Shown here one piece after another: positions 34,434 through 43,656 of a stretch of DNA of 64,000 nt. The translations under genes and the position numbers were made by a program. The notes below the pieces were generated by a model that saw only the letters and a list, made by a program, of their open reading frames with translations, did no database searches and was not told the DNA's origin. How positions within the stretch are numbered: position 1 is the stretch's first letter; each line of letters begins with the position of its first letter. Origin of the DNA: Actinomycetota bacterium (GTDB lineage Bacteria; Actinomycetota; Acidimicrobiia; Acidimicrobiales; Ilumatobacteraceae); assembly GCA_016700055.1 (NCBI GenBank), contig CP064997.1, positions 2,108,001-2,172,000 on the forward strand, written 5' to 3'.

Positions 34434-37406
34434 TCAGCCGCGAGGTCGGCACGCGCCGACGATGGTGGAGCCGCGCCCGTCGGGGCGACGGCGAACCTCG
34501 ATGCCCGTGCGCAGCTGCTGCTTCAACGCATCGACGTGGGTGATCACGCCGACCATCCGCCCGCCCGCCTGCAGGTGGTCGAGCGTCTCGATCGCGTCGT
34601 CGAGGGCGTCGTGGTCGAGCGTGCTGAAGCCCTCGTCGACGAACAGGGCCTCAAAACTGCGCCCGCTTGCGCTGCCGCCGCGGCTGACGACGTCGGCCAG
34701 GCCGAGGGCGAGCGCGAGCGCAGCCTGGAACTGCTCGCCACCCGACAGCGTGGCTGGGCTCCGCTCACGCCCGGTGTGCGCGTCGAGGACGACGAGGTCG
34801 AGTCCGGTGCGACAGCGCAGGTCGTCGGACCCGCCCTCCCGTACGAGCGTGTAACGACCTGCCGACATGCGTTTCAGGTGCACGTTCGCCGCGGCCGCGA
34901 CCTGATCGAGCTCGCCGGCGAGCACCCACGCCTCGAGGCGTACCTTCGGGGCGATGACCCCCGCGCAGGTGCCGGCGACACGTACGGCGACGTCGCGCTC
35001 GTGGCGGATGCGGGCCGAGCCGGCCTCCAGCTGCTGCGCCGTGGTCAGCGCCAGCTCTGCGTCGTCGAGCCGCTGGGCCACCGAAGAGGTGCTCGTGGTG
35101 AGGTGTGCCGCTCGCTGCTGGGTGACGTCGGCCGCGGAGGCGAGCGCAACGAGGTCGGGCCGTACGTCGGGCACGCCGAGGTGCTCCAACTCGTCGAGCG
35201 CGGCGTTCACGTGGCGCCGTTGCTGCTGCCATTGCGCGATCTCTTCCTCGAGGTCGTTCAGCTCGTCTGCGGACAGCGCGCATGCCCGCGCACCGACGAC
35301 GTCGTCGAAACCACTCGCGCCGAGTGCCCTGGACAGATCCTGCCGGGCGGCATCGGCGCGCCCGCTTGCCGGCCCCGACGCGGCGGCGGTGTTCGACCAG
35401 TCGGCGATGGCCTGCTGGAACACCGCGATCGCGTCGACCCGGCGGGTGAGGTCGGCGGGGTCGATCCCCTCTGCCGCGGCACGCGCGGCAACGAGCGCTT
35501 GGCCGGCCTGCTCGACGCGGACCTCGGCGCCGCGTGAGTCGAGCCTGGCCTGCACCACCGCGCCCTCGGCTTGGTGCACTGCCACCCGGGCCAGCTCCAC
35601 CTCGGCGTCGACGACGACGAGACGCTGGCGAGCCGCGAGAGAGCCGGCCAGCGCGGCCTGCGCCGATTGATGCGCTGCCTTCAGCTCGTCGAGGCGGAGC
35701 TCGGCCGCCGGCCCGAGATCGCCGCGGGCCTGCTCGACACGGTCGAAGACCCGCGTGCGGTGGCTGCGCGCCTCGTCCGCAGCATCTCGAGCCGACTCCA
35801 GATCGTCGACGCCGACCGCCAGCGCGTCGGGCCCGCTGCGCGCCGGGTGGGGGTGGTCTTCGCTGCCGCACACCGGGCAGGGATCGCCGAGCTTGAGCTC
35901 GGCCGCCAGGCGTGGCGCGACTCCGGCGGTGAACGCGGCGAACAGGTTGTCGTGGTGTCGCTCGGCGGCGATCGCCAGTTGATGGGCGTTGCTCAGCCCG
36001 ACGATGTCGTCGGCGAGCCGCGTGGCGAGCTCGACCACCGCTCGGGCGGCCTCGGCGCGCGCGGCGAGCGCCGAAACCTGCGCCGCGAGAGCCGCGAGTG
36101 GTGCGCGCTCGGCGGTGGACAGCTCGAGCGCCGTGGCGGCCGCGCGGTGGTTGTCCTGCGCGGTAGCGAGCGCGCGCACACACTCGCTCGCGCCGTCTCC
36201 TGCCGCGCGGACTTGCTCGTCGGCGTCGGCCGCGGCCGCGAGCAGGCGGGAATCGCCGGCGGCTCGCTCGGCAAGCTGCGCGGCGAGCGTGGACGCCTCG
36301 GTCGGGGAAGCTGGCGCGACGGCACCAAGGCTCGCCGCCTGGGCAGCGATCGCGCACCGGGAGGCGCGCTCGGCCTCACGGACCGTGTCGAGGTGCAGGA
36401 CCGCCTCGTCGACAACGAGCGCCAAGCTGACGACTGGCGCCGCTCGCCGCGCGGCCGCTGCCCGCTCCGATGCGAGCTCGCGCACCGGTGCCAGCGCCTC
36501 GAGCTGGTCTCTGTGCGAGGCGAGCTGGCGGTGGCGGTCGAACCGCCGGGCGACCTCGACCGCGCTGGTGTGGGCAACTCGCGCCTTCTCCGCGGCGGTA
36601 CGAGCGGCGCCGGCCCGCGCCTCGCGCTCGGTGAGCACGGGTCGTACATGCGCGAGTGCGCCGGCGAGGTGAGCCAGGCCGGCCGGCGGCTCGTCGGCGT
36701 CGTCGGCGTCGGCGGACAGACCGAGCGTGAGGCGAGCGGCGCCGAGAGCGGCGAGAGCGTTCTCGCGGTGGTGGTCGACCTGGCGCTCGACATCGCCAAC
36801 GGCGCCGGAGAGCCGGCGCGCCTCTTCGCGCATCCGCTCGGTGGCGATCTGGTAGAGGTGGGTGCCGAACAGCTGGCGGAGGAGCTGCTCGCGTTCGTCG
36901 GTGCGCGCGAGCAGAAGCTGGGCGAACTTGCCCTGGGGCAGCAGCACCACCCGCTGGAACTGCCCGGCACTCAGCCCGATCAGCTCGGCGCAGCGCGCCG
37001 AGACCTTGCCGGGGCCGCGCTCGATTCCCTGCCAGCCGAGCTGCTCGTTGAGCTGGTACAGCTCGGCCTCGGCCTTTTCGATCGTGGTGCCGGCGCCGCG
37101 CTTGCGTGGCCGCTCGTACGACGGCTTGCGCAGCACTTTGAACCGGCGCTTGTCGATCTCGAACTCGAGCTCGACCACCGTCGGTACGTCTGCCCGGGCG
37201 TGGTGGGAGCGGACGTCGGTGGAGGGTCGATCGCCGGGGACCTCGCCGTAGAGGGCATAGGTGATGGCGTCGAAGATGGTGGTCTTGCCGCCGCCGGTGG
37301 GGCCGGCGACGACGAACAGACCGAGCCCGGCGAGGGGAACGAAGTCGACGACCTCTTCTTCGGGGTACGGCCCGAACGCCTGGAGGCGTAACAGCCGGGG
37401 TCTCAT
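34434..37406 (-). CDS. sbcC: SbcC SMC-like ATPase of the SbcCD nuclease
   Basis: 990 aa. Walker A GPTGGGKT at 35-42 (note GGG in place of the usual SGK spacing seen in many), long Ala/Arg/Glu-rich coiled coils on both sides of a zinc hook CPVCG in the middle, and the C-terminal signature LSGGEQFQAALALALG with LFVDEGFSTLD. With SbcD it cleaves hairpins and blocked DNA ends. ATG at 37406 overlaps the sbcD stop (ATGA), ruling out the longer upstream frame. The coiled-coil DNA is highly repetitive in composition, which creates long spurious frames on the opposite strand. Confidence 0.93.
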   Translation of the reverse strand: MRPRLLRLQAFGPYPEEEVVDFVPLAGLGLFVVAGPTGGGKTTIFDAITYALYGEVPGDRPSTDVRSHHARADVPTVVELEFEIDKRRFKVLRKPSYERPRKRGAGTTIEKAEAELYQLNEQLGWQGIERGPGKVSARCAELIGLSAGQFQRVVLLPQGKFAQLLLARTDEREQLLRQLFGTHLYQIATERMREEARRLSGAVGDVERQVDHHRENALAALGAARLTLGLSADADDADEPPAGLAHLAGALAHVRPVLTEREARAGAARTAAEKARVAHTSAVEVARRFDRHRQLASHRDQLEALAPVRELASERAAAARRAAPVVSLALVVDEAVLHLDTVREAERASRCAIAAQAASLGAVAPASPTEASTLAAQLAERAAGDSRLLAAAADADEQVRAAGDGASECVRALATAQDNHRAAATALELSTAERAPLAALAAQVSALAARAEAARAVVELATRLADDIVGLSNAHQLAIAAERHHDNLFAAFTAGVAPRLAAELKLGDPCPVCGSEDHPHPARSGPDALAVGVDDLESARDAADEARSHRTRVFDRVEQARGDLGPAAELRLDELKAAHQSAQAALAGSLAARQRLVVVDAEVELARVAVHQAEGAVVQARLDSRGAEVRVEQAGQALVAARAAAEGIDPADLTRRVDAIAVFQQAIADWSNTAAASGPASGRADAARQDLSRALGASGFDDVVGARACALSADELNDLEEEIAQWQQQRRHVNAALDELEHLGVPDVRPDLVALASAADVTQQRAAHLTTSTSSVAQRLDDAELALTTAQQLEAGSARIRHERDVAVRVAGTCAGVIAPKVRLEAWVLAGELDQVAAAANVHLKRMSAGRYTLVREGGSDDLRCRTGLDLVVLDAHTGRERSPATLSGGEQFQAALALALGLADVVSRGGSASGRSFEALFVDEGFSTLDHDALDDAIETLDHLQAGGRMVGVITHVDALKQQLRTGIEVRRRPDGRGSTIVGACRPRG

Positions 37407-38593
37407 CCGCGCACCGCCTCGTCGAGCATCCGTACGAGCAGCTCGGCCTCGTCGTGGTTCGGTGCCGTGCCGAACAGGTCGTGCCAGTAGGCGTCGGCGG
37501 CGGCGGCGGGGCTGAGCGAGCGCCGCTCGCCGGCGTGGCCGGCGCTCGCCGTGGTGCCGGCGGGGCGCTCGGGACGCAGTTCGATCTCGACCACCCACGG
37601 GTAGCGCTGCTGCAGGCGGACCTTCGCGTCGACGACCGGACCGGCGTCGGTGAGCACGGCCTTCACGAACCGGTCGACCGCGTCGAGGCGCACCTCGGCG
37701 AGCAGCTCGTCGATGGTGCCCGTGACCTGACATACGCCGCGCCCGCAGGGCACGGCCAGCGGCTGCACCTCGGTGCTGCCGTCGGGTGCGAGCTCGACGA
37801 GCAGCACCTGCTTCGGTGCCTGCTCGGAGAAGGAGTAGGCGAGCGGTGAGCCGCAGTAGCGCACGTTCGCCCGACCACCGACGAGCTGGGGCGCGTGCAG
37901 GTGACCGAGCGCGCTGTACGAGAACCCGTCGAACACCGACACGTCGACGGCGCCGGTGCCGCCGACGGTGAGCTCACGTTCGGAGTCGCTGCGCACCAGG
38001 CCCGGGGCGCCGGCACCGGAGACCACCAGCGCGTGCGCCACGGCCAGCGACCGGGGGGCACGCCGCGCGGCCTTGGCTACGCCGGCAGCCTGGGCGAGCA
38101 CCGCCTGGTGGGTGGCGCGCCAGCGTCTGGCCGCGGCGTCGGGCTCGTCGCCGGGCGCCGGCGGGCCGACCCGATCGAGCGGGGCGAGGACGGGGTCGAG
38201 ATACGGCAGCGCGACGACGTCGAGCGGGCCGTCGTCGAACTCGAGCGGCAGAACCTCGCCGGCGCGGTGGTAGCCGCCCCGCACGTGGATCCCGGATTGG
38301 TCGGTGAGCCCGCCGTATGCCGCCAGCCTTTCGGAGCTGTCGTGGTTGCCGGAGATGACGACGGTGCGGATCCGCGCGGCCTGGAGCCGCTGCAGCGTGT
38401 CGCGCAGCAACTCGATCGCTGCCGTGGGAGGGATGGCGCGGTCGTAGACGTCGCCGGCCACGACGACGAGATCGACCCTTTCGTCGACGGCGGTGGCGAC
38501 GAGCCACTCACCCATCGCGCGCTGGTCGTCGAGCAGCGGCACCGGGCCGAAGCTGCGGCCGAGATGCCAGTCGCTGGTGTGGAGCAGGCGCAC
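37403..38593 (-). CDS. sbcD: SbcD exonuclease subunit
   Basis: 396 aa. Metallophosphoesterase motifs in order: HTSDWHLGRSFG (6-17), VVAGDVYDRAIPP, ISGNHDSSERLAAYGG, and later SALGHLHAPQ. The C-terminal capping domain follows, beginning about residue 270. It is the Mn2+-dependent nuclease of the SbcCD (Mre11-Rad50-like) complex. GTG start; overlaps sbcC by 4 bp. 57 bp separate it from the small hypothetical gene on the same strand. Confidence 0.94.
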   Translation of the reverse strand: MRLLHTSDWHLGRSFGPVPLLDDQRAMGEWLVATAVDERVDLVVVAGDVYDRAIPPTAAIELLRDTLQRLQAARIRTVVISGNHDSSERLAAYGGLTDQSGIHVRGGYHRAGEVLPLEFDDGPLDVVALPYLDPVLAPLDRVGPPAPGDEPDAAARRWRATHQAVLAQAAGVAKAARRAPRSLAVAHALVVSGAGAPGLVRSDSERELTVGGTGAVDVSVFDGFSYSALGHLHAPQLVGGRANVRYCGSPLAYSFSEQAPKQVLLVELAPDGSTEVQPLAVPCGRGVCQVTGTIDELLAEVRLDAVDRFVKAVLTDAGPVVDAKVRLQQRYPWVVEIELRPERPAGTTASAGHAGERRSLSPAAAADAYWHDLFGTAPNHDEAELLVRMLDEAVRG

Positions 38594-38650
38594 ACCCCGA
38601 AGGTTAGGAAGGGGGTGTTACACGATCGGGGACCGTCTGCGCCGGGCCGC

Positions 38651-38965
38651 TCAGCCGAGCTCGCAATGGGCCCGGACGCGACCGCGATCGTCGATCCAGC
38701 CCTTGCTCGACGCGTACTCGAGCATCGCGGCGAAGCGCTCGTCCCAACCTGGGGACACGAGACCCGTGGACATCTGGCGCAGGGCCGCGGTCTCGATGTA
38801 GGCGTGCTCGCCGTCCACGACGCCGGCACCCTTGCCGAGGAGTGCCGCGCCGACGTCGTCGAGGGTGAGTGCCGTGGCGGCGAGGTGGAAGCGCTGGCAG
38901 TCGTCCGCGTCGCGCAGGCTGAGCTCCACCGAGCCGGACTCGTCACGTGCGACGTGGACGTACAT
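38651..38965 (-). CDS. Small hypothetical protein
   Basis: 104 aa, not recognised. Soluble, acidic, with a beta-rich start (MYVHVARDESGSVELSLRDADDCQRFHLAA) and a helical end (WDERFAAMLEYASSKGWIDDRGRVRAHCE). Codon third positions match true genes, and the composition suggests a conserved actinobacterial hypothetical. The ATG at 38965 is the first Met of a plausible protein; the longer frame upstream crosses the divergent kinase gene. Head-to-head with the PfkB kinase (72 bp between starts). Confidence 0.6.
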   Translation of the reverse strand: MYVHVARDESGSVELSLRDADDCQRFHLAATALTLDDVGAALLGKGAGVVDGEHAYIETAALRQMSTGLVSPGWDERFAAMLEYASSKGWIDDRGRVRAHCELG

Positions 38966-39037
38966 CGCCCTCAGTCTCGCGTCTTCGTCGGTCGCGCTCT
39001 GCATCGTCGAAAGGGCGAAGGTCGTACAGTCCGGGTC

Positions 39038-39883
39038 GTGCTCGGGGCGATCGGAGACCTCGTCGAAGACATCGTCGTGTACCTCGGCGGCCCGGTGGCA
39101 TTGGCGTCGGACACCGAAGCTCACGTCGTCAGGCGACGAGGCGGCAGCGCGGCCAACGTCGCCGCGGTGGCTGCTTCGCTCACCGGTGCGGCTCGCTTCA
39201 TCGGCCAGGTGGGTGACGATCGCGCGGGAGCCGGACTCGTCGCCGAGCTCACCGCCGCCGGAGTGCAGGTGGTGGGCCGACGTGGCGGGCGCTCCGGCAC
39301 GATCGTCGTCCTCGTCGACCACCTCGGCGAACGCACGATGCTCTCGGACAGGGGAGCGTCCATGCTGCTCGACGCCGCGGACGCCGCCTGGCTGGACGGC
39401 CTGCACACTCTGCACGTTCCTGCGTACTCGCTCGCCGTCGAACCGATCGCCTCGACGGCATTGGCGCTCGCCGCGCTGGCCGGCGAGCGGGGGCTGCGCG
39501 TGTCGGTGGATGCCGCCTCGGTCGCGGTGATCGAGGCCTTCGGTGTCGACGCGCTCGTCGAGCGCGTGGCGGCGCTGCACCCCGCGGTGTTGCTCGCCAA
39601 CGCGGACGAGGCACGGTGCCTCGGTGAGGACGGCATGGCGCGCATCGCCGCCGCGCTGACGGTCGTCAAGCACGGCGCCGGCCCGGCCTCCGTAGTCGCT
39701 GCCGGGAAAGACGCGGTCGAGGTGCCCGCGGTCGCGCTAACCGCGGTGGAGGACTCGACCGGTGCCGGCGACGCGTTCGCCGCGGGGCTGCTCTGCGCGC
39801 TGGCCGAGGGCGCCGACCCGGTCGAGGCCGCGCGCCGCGCTCACCAGGTGGCTGCGGCGGTGCTCTCCGCGCCGCGCCGGTGA
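39038..39883 (+). CDS. PfkB-family carbohydrate/nucleoside kinase
   Basis: 281 aa. N-terminal GGSAANVAAVAASLTGAARFIGQVGDDRAG is PfkB signature 1; DSTGAGDAFAAGLLCALAEG is signature 2 with the catalytic Asp and anion hole. The substrate cannot be fixed: fructose, ribokinase-like or adenosine-type specificities are all possible. The GTG at 39038 was chosen because the ribokinase-fold strand (VLGAIGDLVEDIVVYL) begins there; upstream sequence has no family match. 36 bp precede the enoyl-CoA hydratase-like gene. Confidence 0.85.
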   Translation: MLGAIGDLVEDIVVYLGGPVALASDTEAHVVRRRGGSAANVAAVAASLTGAARFIGQVGDDRAGAGLVAELTAAGVQVVGRRGGRSGTIVVLVDHLGERTMLSDRGASMLLDAADAAWLDGLHTLHVPAYSLAVEPIASTALALAALAGERGLRVSVDAASVAVIEAFGVDALVERVAALHPAVLLANADEARCLGEDGMARIAAALTVVKHGAGPASVVAAGKDAVEVPAVALTAVEDSTGAGDAFAAGLLCALAEGADPVEAARRAHQVAAAVLSAPRR

Positions 39884-39919
39884 CGGGCTCCCTCCGGCGA
39901 GGGCGTAGCGTCGACGGCG

Positions 39920-40591
39920 ATGGGTGAGCTGCTGCTCGTCGACGGGCCGACCGACGGGATCGCCCGGCTCACGTTGAACAGGCCGGCGAAGCGCAATGCG
40001 CTGTCGATCGCGCTGCGCGACGAGGTGAGCGACACGCTGAGCGAGCTCGCGCAGGACGACGCCGTGCGGGTGGTCGTGCTGACCGGTGCCGGTGAGGTGT
40101 TCAGCGCGGGGTTCGACCTGGCCGAGTTCGCGGTCGACGACGCCGACTTCCAAGCGCGGCTGTGGGCGTCGAGCGACCGCTTCCACCGCACGGTGATCGA
40201 GTTCCCCTTGCCACTCGTCGCAGCGGTGAACGGCCCGGCGTTGGCCGGGGGGTTCGACCTCGCCGTGATGTGCGACATCCGCATCGCGGCCGACACCGCC
40301 CGGTTCGCCCACCCCGAGATCGGCTTCGGCGACGTCGTGTACGGCCCACTGCACGACCTGGTGGGCGGCGCCGTGGCCCGTGACCTCTGCCTCACAGGGC
40401 GCGAGATCGACGCCGCCGAGGCGCTCTCGCTACGGCTGGTGTCGGCCGTGGTGCCGGCCGCCGAGGTGCTCGCCGTCGCCCACGAGCGAGCAGCGCTGGC
40501 TGCTCGTGCACCGCGTGAGGTGCTGGTGCGTACGAAGGCGAAGGCGAACCGGCGGGCGGCCGTCGGCGGCGGGGCGACGCTCGACCTCTGA
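39920..40591 (+). CDS. Enoyl-CoA hydratase/isomerase family protein
   Basis: 223 aa, at the short end for the crotonase family (usually about 255-260). ITLNRP-like LTLNRPAKRNALSIAL, the oxyanion-hole regions FSAGFDLAEF and AAVNGPALAGGFDLAVMCDI, and AHPEIGFG. The Glu corresponding to rat Glu144 is Asp here (GGFDL), while the Glu164 position is kept (HPE). So it may be an isomerase or other family activity rather than a classical hydratase. The C-terminal trimerisation helices are shortened. Confidence 0.8.
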   Translation: MGELLLVDGPTDGIARLTLNRPAKRNALSIALRDEVSDTLSELAQDDAVRVVVLTGAGEVFSAGFDLAEFAVDDADFQARLWASSDRFHRTVIEFPLPLVAAVNGPALAGGFDLAVMCDIRIAADTARFAHPEIGFGDVVYGPLHDLVGGAVARDLCLTGREIDAAEALSLRLVSAVVPAAEVLAVAHERAALAARAPREVLVRTKAKANRRAAVGGGATLDL

Positions 40592-40627
40592 CGCCCGGCG
40601 GTGCTCGCGGTACGCAACGATGTTGCG

Positions 40628-41542
40628 GTGACGACCTTCCCGGAGCCCCAGACGCCGATCACCCGCCGCCGGCTGCTCGCCCTCGGAGGCGGCGGCCTGG
40701 TGGCTGCCGGCCTGGCCGCCTGCAGCAGCGACGACGGGGGAACGCCCGGGGCCGGGTCGTCCGCCTCGACCACACCGCCGAGCGCCAGCGAGGTCACCGA
40801 GGCGACTTCGCCGGCCACGGCGGCGCCGACGACACCCGGCACGGCCGGCTCGATCAACTCGGCGGCCACGGTGGACTCGTCGGCGGCCACGGCCGAGGTC
40901 GCCAGCGTCGCGCCGTCGCCCGGTACCGCCTTCAGCGCCGCCGACTTCGACGGTCTGGCGACCTGCACCCTCGTGCCGGAGCAGACCGAGGGGCCGTTCT
41001 ACCTGGTCGCCGATCTGCTGCGGCGCGACGTGACCGAGGGTGTCGCCGGGGCACCGTTGCGTCTCGGCCTGCGCGTCGTGGACGCCGCCTGTGTGCCCGT
41101 GCCCGGCGCGATCGTGGACATCTGGCATGCCGATCCGAGCGGCGACTACTCCGGGTTCGTCGACGGTGGCTCGACCGACGACGCCGGCCCGGGGACGACG
41201 TTCCTGCGCGGCACCCAGCAGGCGGGAGACGACGGCATCGTCGAGTTCGCCACGCTCTACCCGGGGTGGTACCCGGGACGGGCGATCCACATCCACGTGA
41301 AGGTCTGGATCGCCTCGGGGTCTTCGCCGCGTACCGTGCTCACCACCCAGGTGTACTTCGACGAAGCGGTGAACGAGCGGGTGCTCGCCACCTCGCCATA
41401 CGACGCGCGTGAACCCGCGCAGCGCACGCGCAACGAGGACGACGCGATCGCGGGCGACGTCGCCGCCACCGGGCTGCTCGTCGCCGTCACCGGCGACGTC
41501 GGAGCGCAGGTCGGCCTCGTCAACCTCGGCATCGGCGCCTGA
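40628..41542 (+). CDS. Secreted intradiol ring-cleavage dioxygenase-like protein (Tat lipoprotein)
   Basis: 304 aa. The N-terminus has a Tat motif TRRRLL (residues 12-17) and hydrophobic run ending LAAC (Cys32), then a Ser/Thr/Ala linker to about 105. The catalytic-like domain begins EQTEGPFYLVADLLRRDVTEG, then VDIWHADPSGDYSGF, and the Fe(III) ligand region YPGWYPGRAIHIHVKVW (Tyr, His, His) as in protocatechuate 3,4-dioxygenase beta-type proteins. Most characterised intradiol enzymes are cytoplasmic, but secreted lipoprotein versions are common in actinobacteria with uncertain substrates. GTG at 40628 gives normal Tat spacing; GTG at 40601 is the alternative. Confidence 0.82.
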   Translation: MTTFPEPQTPITRRRLLALGGGGLVAAGLAACSSDDGGTPGAGSSASTTPPSASEVTEATSPATAAPTTPGTAGSINSAATVDSSAATAEVASVAPSPGTAFSAADFDGLATCTLVPEQTEGPFYLVADLLRRDVTEGVAGAPLRLGLRVVDAACVPVPGAIVDIWHADPSGDYSGFVDGGSTDDAGPGTTFLRGTQQAGDDGIVEFATLYPGWYPGRAIHIHVKVWIASGSSPRTVLTTQVYFDEAVNERVLATSPYDAREPAQRTRNEDDAIAGDVAATGLLVAVTGDVGAQVGLVNLGIGA

Positions 41543-41616
41543 ATCCCACGTCTCCGGGTCGTGTAGCGTCACGCCGCGAAGGGCCGCGGCCGAAGCCGCG
41601 TAGAAGGGGGAACGAA

Positions 41617-42912
41617 GTGGCACGAAGGTCATGGATCGCGCTGGCCGTGGCGGCCGGCACCCTTCTCGCCGCGTGCGGCGGCGACGACTCCGGCAGCGGC
41701 GACACGACGCCGGATACGACACCGGACACGGCTCCGGACAGCGGCGCGCCGAGCACCGATGGCCCCGACGCCAGCACACCGGCTGGCACGACCGGCGCGA
41801 TCGACCTCGACGCCGTGCTCGGCGTCGATCTCGCCGACTGCGCGGAGCCAACGGGTGGACCGCTGAAGATCGGCTATGCCGCCGACAAGTCCGAGGCCGG
41901 CGGGTTCGCCGACATCCCGGCCAGCGCCGCGGCCGAGTTCTTCGTCGAGCTGGTCAACTGCGCCGGCGGTGTCGACGGTGCGAAGGTCGAGCTCATCGTC
42001 GAAGACATCCAAGGCGATCCCGAGGTCACCCAGCGAGCTGCGCAGGACCTGATCGGCCAGGGTGTCCACGGCATCCTCGGGCCTCCCTTCGCCGACTTCG
42101 GCCAGCCGCTGCTGCAGGTGACGGCAGGTGAGGTGCCGGTGGTGTTCGTGGCCTCCACCGAGCCGGCGCTCGCCGACCCCGGCGCGCTCAGCTATCTCGC
42201 CTCGTTCGACGACACCGCGCAGGCCGAGGCCGCGGCCCAGTTCGCGATCGACCAGGGCTGGACGACCGCGATCACGCTCTCGGCCCCGGGGCCCTACTTC
42301 GGCTACGTGCCCGAGACGTTCACCGCCGCGTTCGAAGAGCTCGGGGGGACGATCCTCGGCGACTACACGTACGTGCCCTTCGAGGACACCGACTTCTCGG
42401 CGCAGGCAAACGAGATCTCCAACCTCGACGAGACACCCCAGCTCCTGTTCACCGCCGCTCCGGGGTTCCAGGTCACAGCCCTGCGGGCGCAGCTCGAGGC
42501 GCTGGGGGTGGAGCTCACCTATCTGGGCGCCGATGCGTTCGAGGCGACCGGGCTGATCGCCGAAGGCGACGCGGCGAACGGGATGTTCTACACGACCCAC
42601 GCCTTCGCCGAGCCGGACAACCACCTCGGCCGGTTCCTCGCCCTGTACGAGGAGGCCACCGGCTCGCCGGCGGAGAACCCGTCGTTCGCCGGGCTCGCCG
42701 CCGACTCGATCATGGTCATCGCCCAGGCTTTCGTCGATTCGGGGTCGACCGACCCCAAGGTGATCGGTGAGGCCATCGCGAACATCTCCGGGCTCACCAC
42801 CATGACCGGCACCACCACGTACGCGGGGACGGGCGGGGTTCCCGACAAGCCGGTGTTCATCCACCAGATCGTGGACGGCGAGGTCACACTCGCCGCCACG
42901 ATCGAAGGCTGA
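41617..42912 (+). CDS. Branched-chain amino-acid-type ABC substrate-binding lipoprotein
   Basis: 431 aa. Lipobox LLAAC (Cys20), Thr/Asp/Pro-rich linker to about residue 65, then a two-lobed periplasmic-binding-like type 1 domain of the LivJ/LivK class (GPLKIGYAADKSEAGGF, then VELIVEDIQGDPEVTQRAAQDLI, GILGPPFADFGQPLL). Ligand unknown; this family also binds amides, urea or aromatics. GTG at 41617 with AAGGGGG at 41604-41610. First gene of a four-gene importer. Confidence 0.9.
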   Translation: MARRSWIALAVAAGTLLAACGGDDSGSGDTTPDTTPDTAPDSGAPSTDGPDASTPAGTTGAIDLDAVLGVDLADCAEPTGGPLKIGYAADKSEAGGFADIPASAAAEFFVELVNCAGGVDGAKVELIVEDIQGDPEVTQRAAQDLIGQGVHGILGPPFADFGQPLLQVTAGEVPVVFVASTEPALADPGALSYLASFDDTAQAEAAAQFAIDQGWTTAITLSAPGPYFGYVPETFTAAFEELGGTILGDYTYVPFEDTDFSAQANEISNLDETPQLLFTAAPGFQVTALRAQLEALGVELTYLGADAFEATGLIAEGDAANGMFYTTHAFAEPDNHLGRFLALYEEATGSPAENPSFAGLAADSIMVIAQAFVDSGSTDPKVIGEAIANISGLTTMTGTTTYAGTGGVPDKPVFIHQIVDGEVTLAATIEG

Positions 42913-42930
42913 ACCGAACCAGTCGTCTCG

Positions 42931-43656
42931 ATGCTCGAGATCGAGGCGGTCACCACTCGCTACGGCTCGATCAGCGCCGTACGAGAGGTCAGCCTGTCGG
43001 TCGGTGAGGGAGAGGCCGTCGGCCTGATCGGGCCGAACGGCGCGGGCAAGACCACGCTGCTCGGCACCGTCGCCGGGCTGCTGTCGCCATCGGGCGGCAG
43101 GGTGCTCCTCGAGGGCCGCGACGTCACCGGGTGGTCGCCCGACCGCATGCTGCGCGCCGGGCTCGCGTTGGTGCCCGAGCATCGCCGGGTCTTCGTCGAC
43201 CTGAGCGTCGTCGAGAACCTCCGCGTCGGCGCCGTCACCGTGGCCCCGCGGGAGCGTCCGGCGTTGCTCGACGAGATGGCCGACCTGTTCCCGATGCTCA
43301 GGGTCCGCTGGACGACGTCGGCGGGCTACCTGTCCGGTGGCGAGGCGCAACAGCTCGCCATCGCGCGAGCGCTCATGTCCAAGCCGAGGATCGTGCTGAT
43401 GGACGAGCCCTCGCTCGGGCTGGCGCCGACGCTCGTCGACATGGTGTTCGGGCTGGTCGACCGGCTACGCGCGGAGGGACGCACGCTGCTCGTCGTCGAG
43501 CAGAATGCGAGGCGCATGCTGCAGGCCGCAGATCGTGCCTACGTGATGCGCACGGGTGAGATCTCGATCGAAGGCCCCGCCGCGCAGCTGCTCGCGCGCG
43601 ACGACCTGTTCGACACGTTCGTCGGAGCCCAACACTCAGAGGCCCGCGAGCGATGA
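42931..43656 (+). CDS. livF: LivF-type ABC ATPase
   Basis: 241 aa. Walker A GPNGAGKT at 34-41, the Q-loop region, signature YLSGGEAQQLAIARAL, Walker B IVLMDEPSLGLAP, and H-loop region VVEQNARRML. The short form without C-terminal extension is LivF-like. It overlaps livH by 4 bp (ATGA). Unusual order: in many liv operons livF is last, here it directly follows the binding protein. Confidence 0.92.
   Translation: MLEIEAVTTRYGSISAVREVSLSVGEGEAVGLIGPNGAGKTTLLGTVAGLLSPSGGRVLLEGRDVTGWSPDRMLRAGLALVPEHRRVFVDLSVVENLRVGAVTVAPRERPALLDEMADLFPMLRVRWTTSAGYLSGGEAQQLAIARALMSKPRIVLMDEPSLGLAPTLVDMVFGLVDRLRAEGRTLLVVEQNARRMLQAADRAYVMRTGEISIEGPAAQLLARDDLFDTFVGAQHSEARER

Noticed and set aside
35571..37391. 606-aa plus-strand frame opposite sbcC
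   Set aside because: Repetitive coiled-coil coding DNA of sbcC yields long open frames on the other strand; no recognisable domain.
37407..37733. N-terminal extension of sbcC
   Set aside because: Start at 37406 is fixed by the ATGA overlap and the RLLRLQAFGPY opening typical of SbcC; the extension is Arg-rich out-of-frame sbcD sequence.
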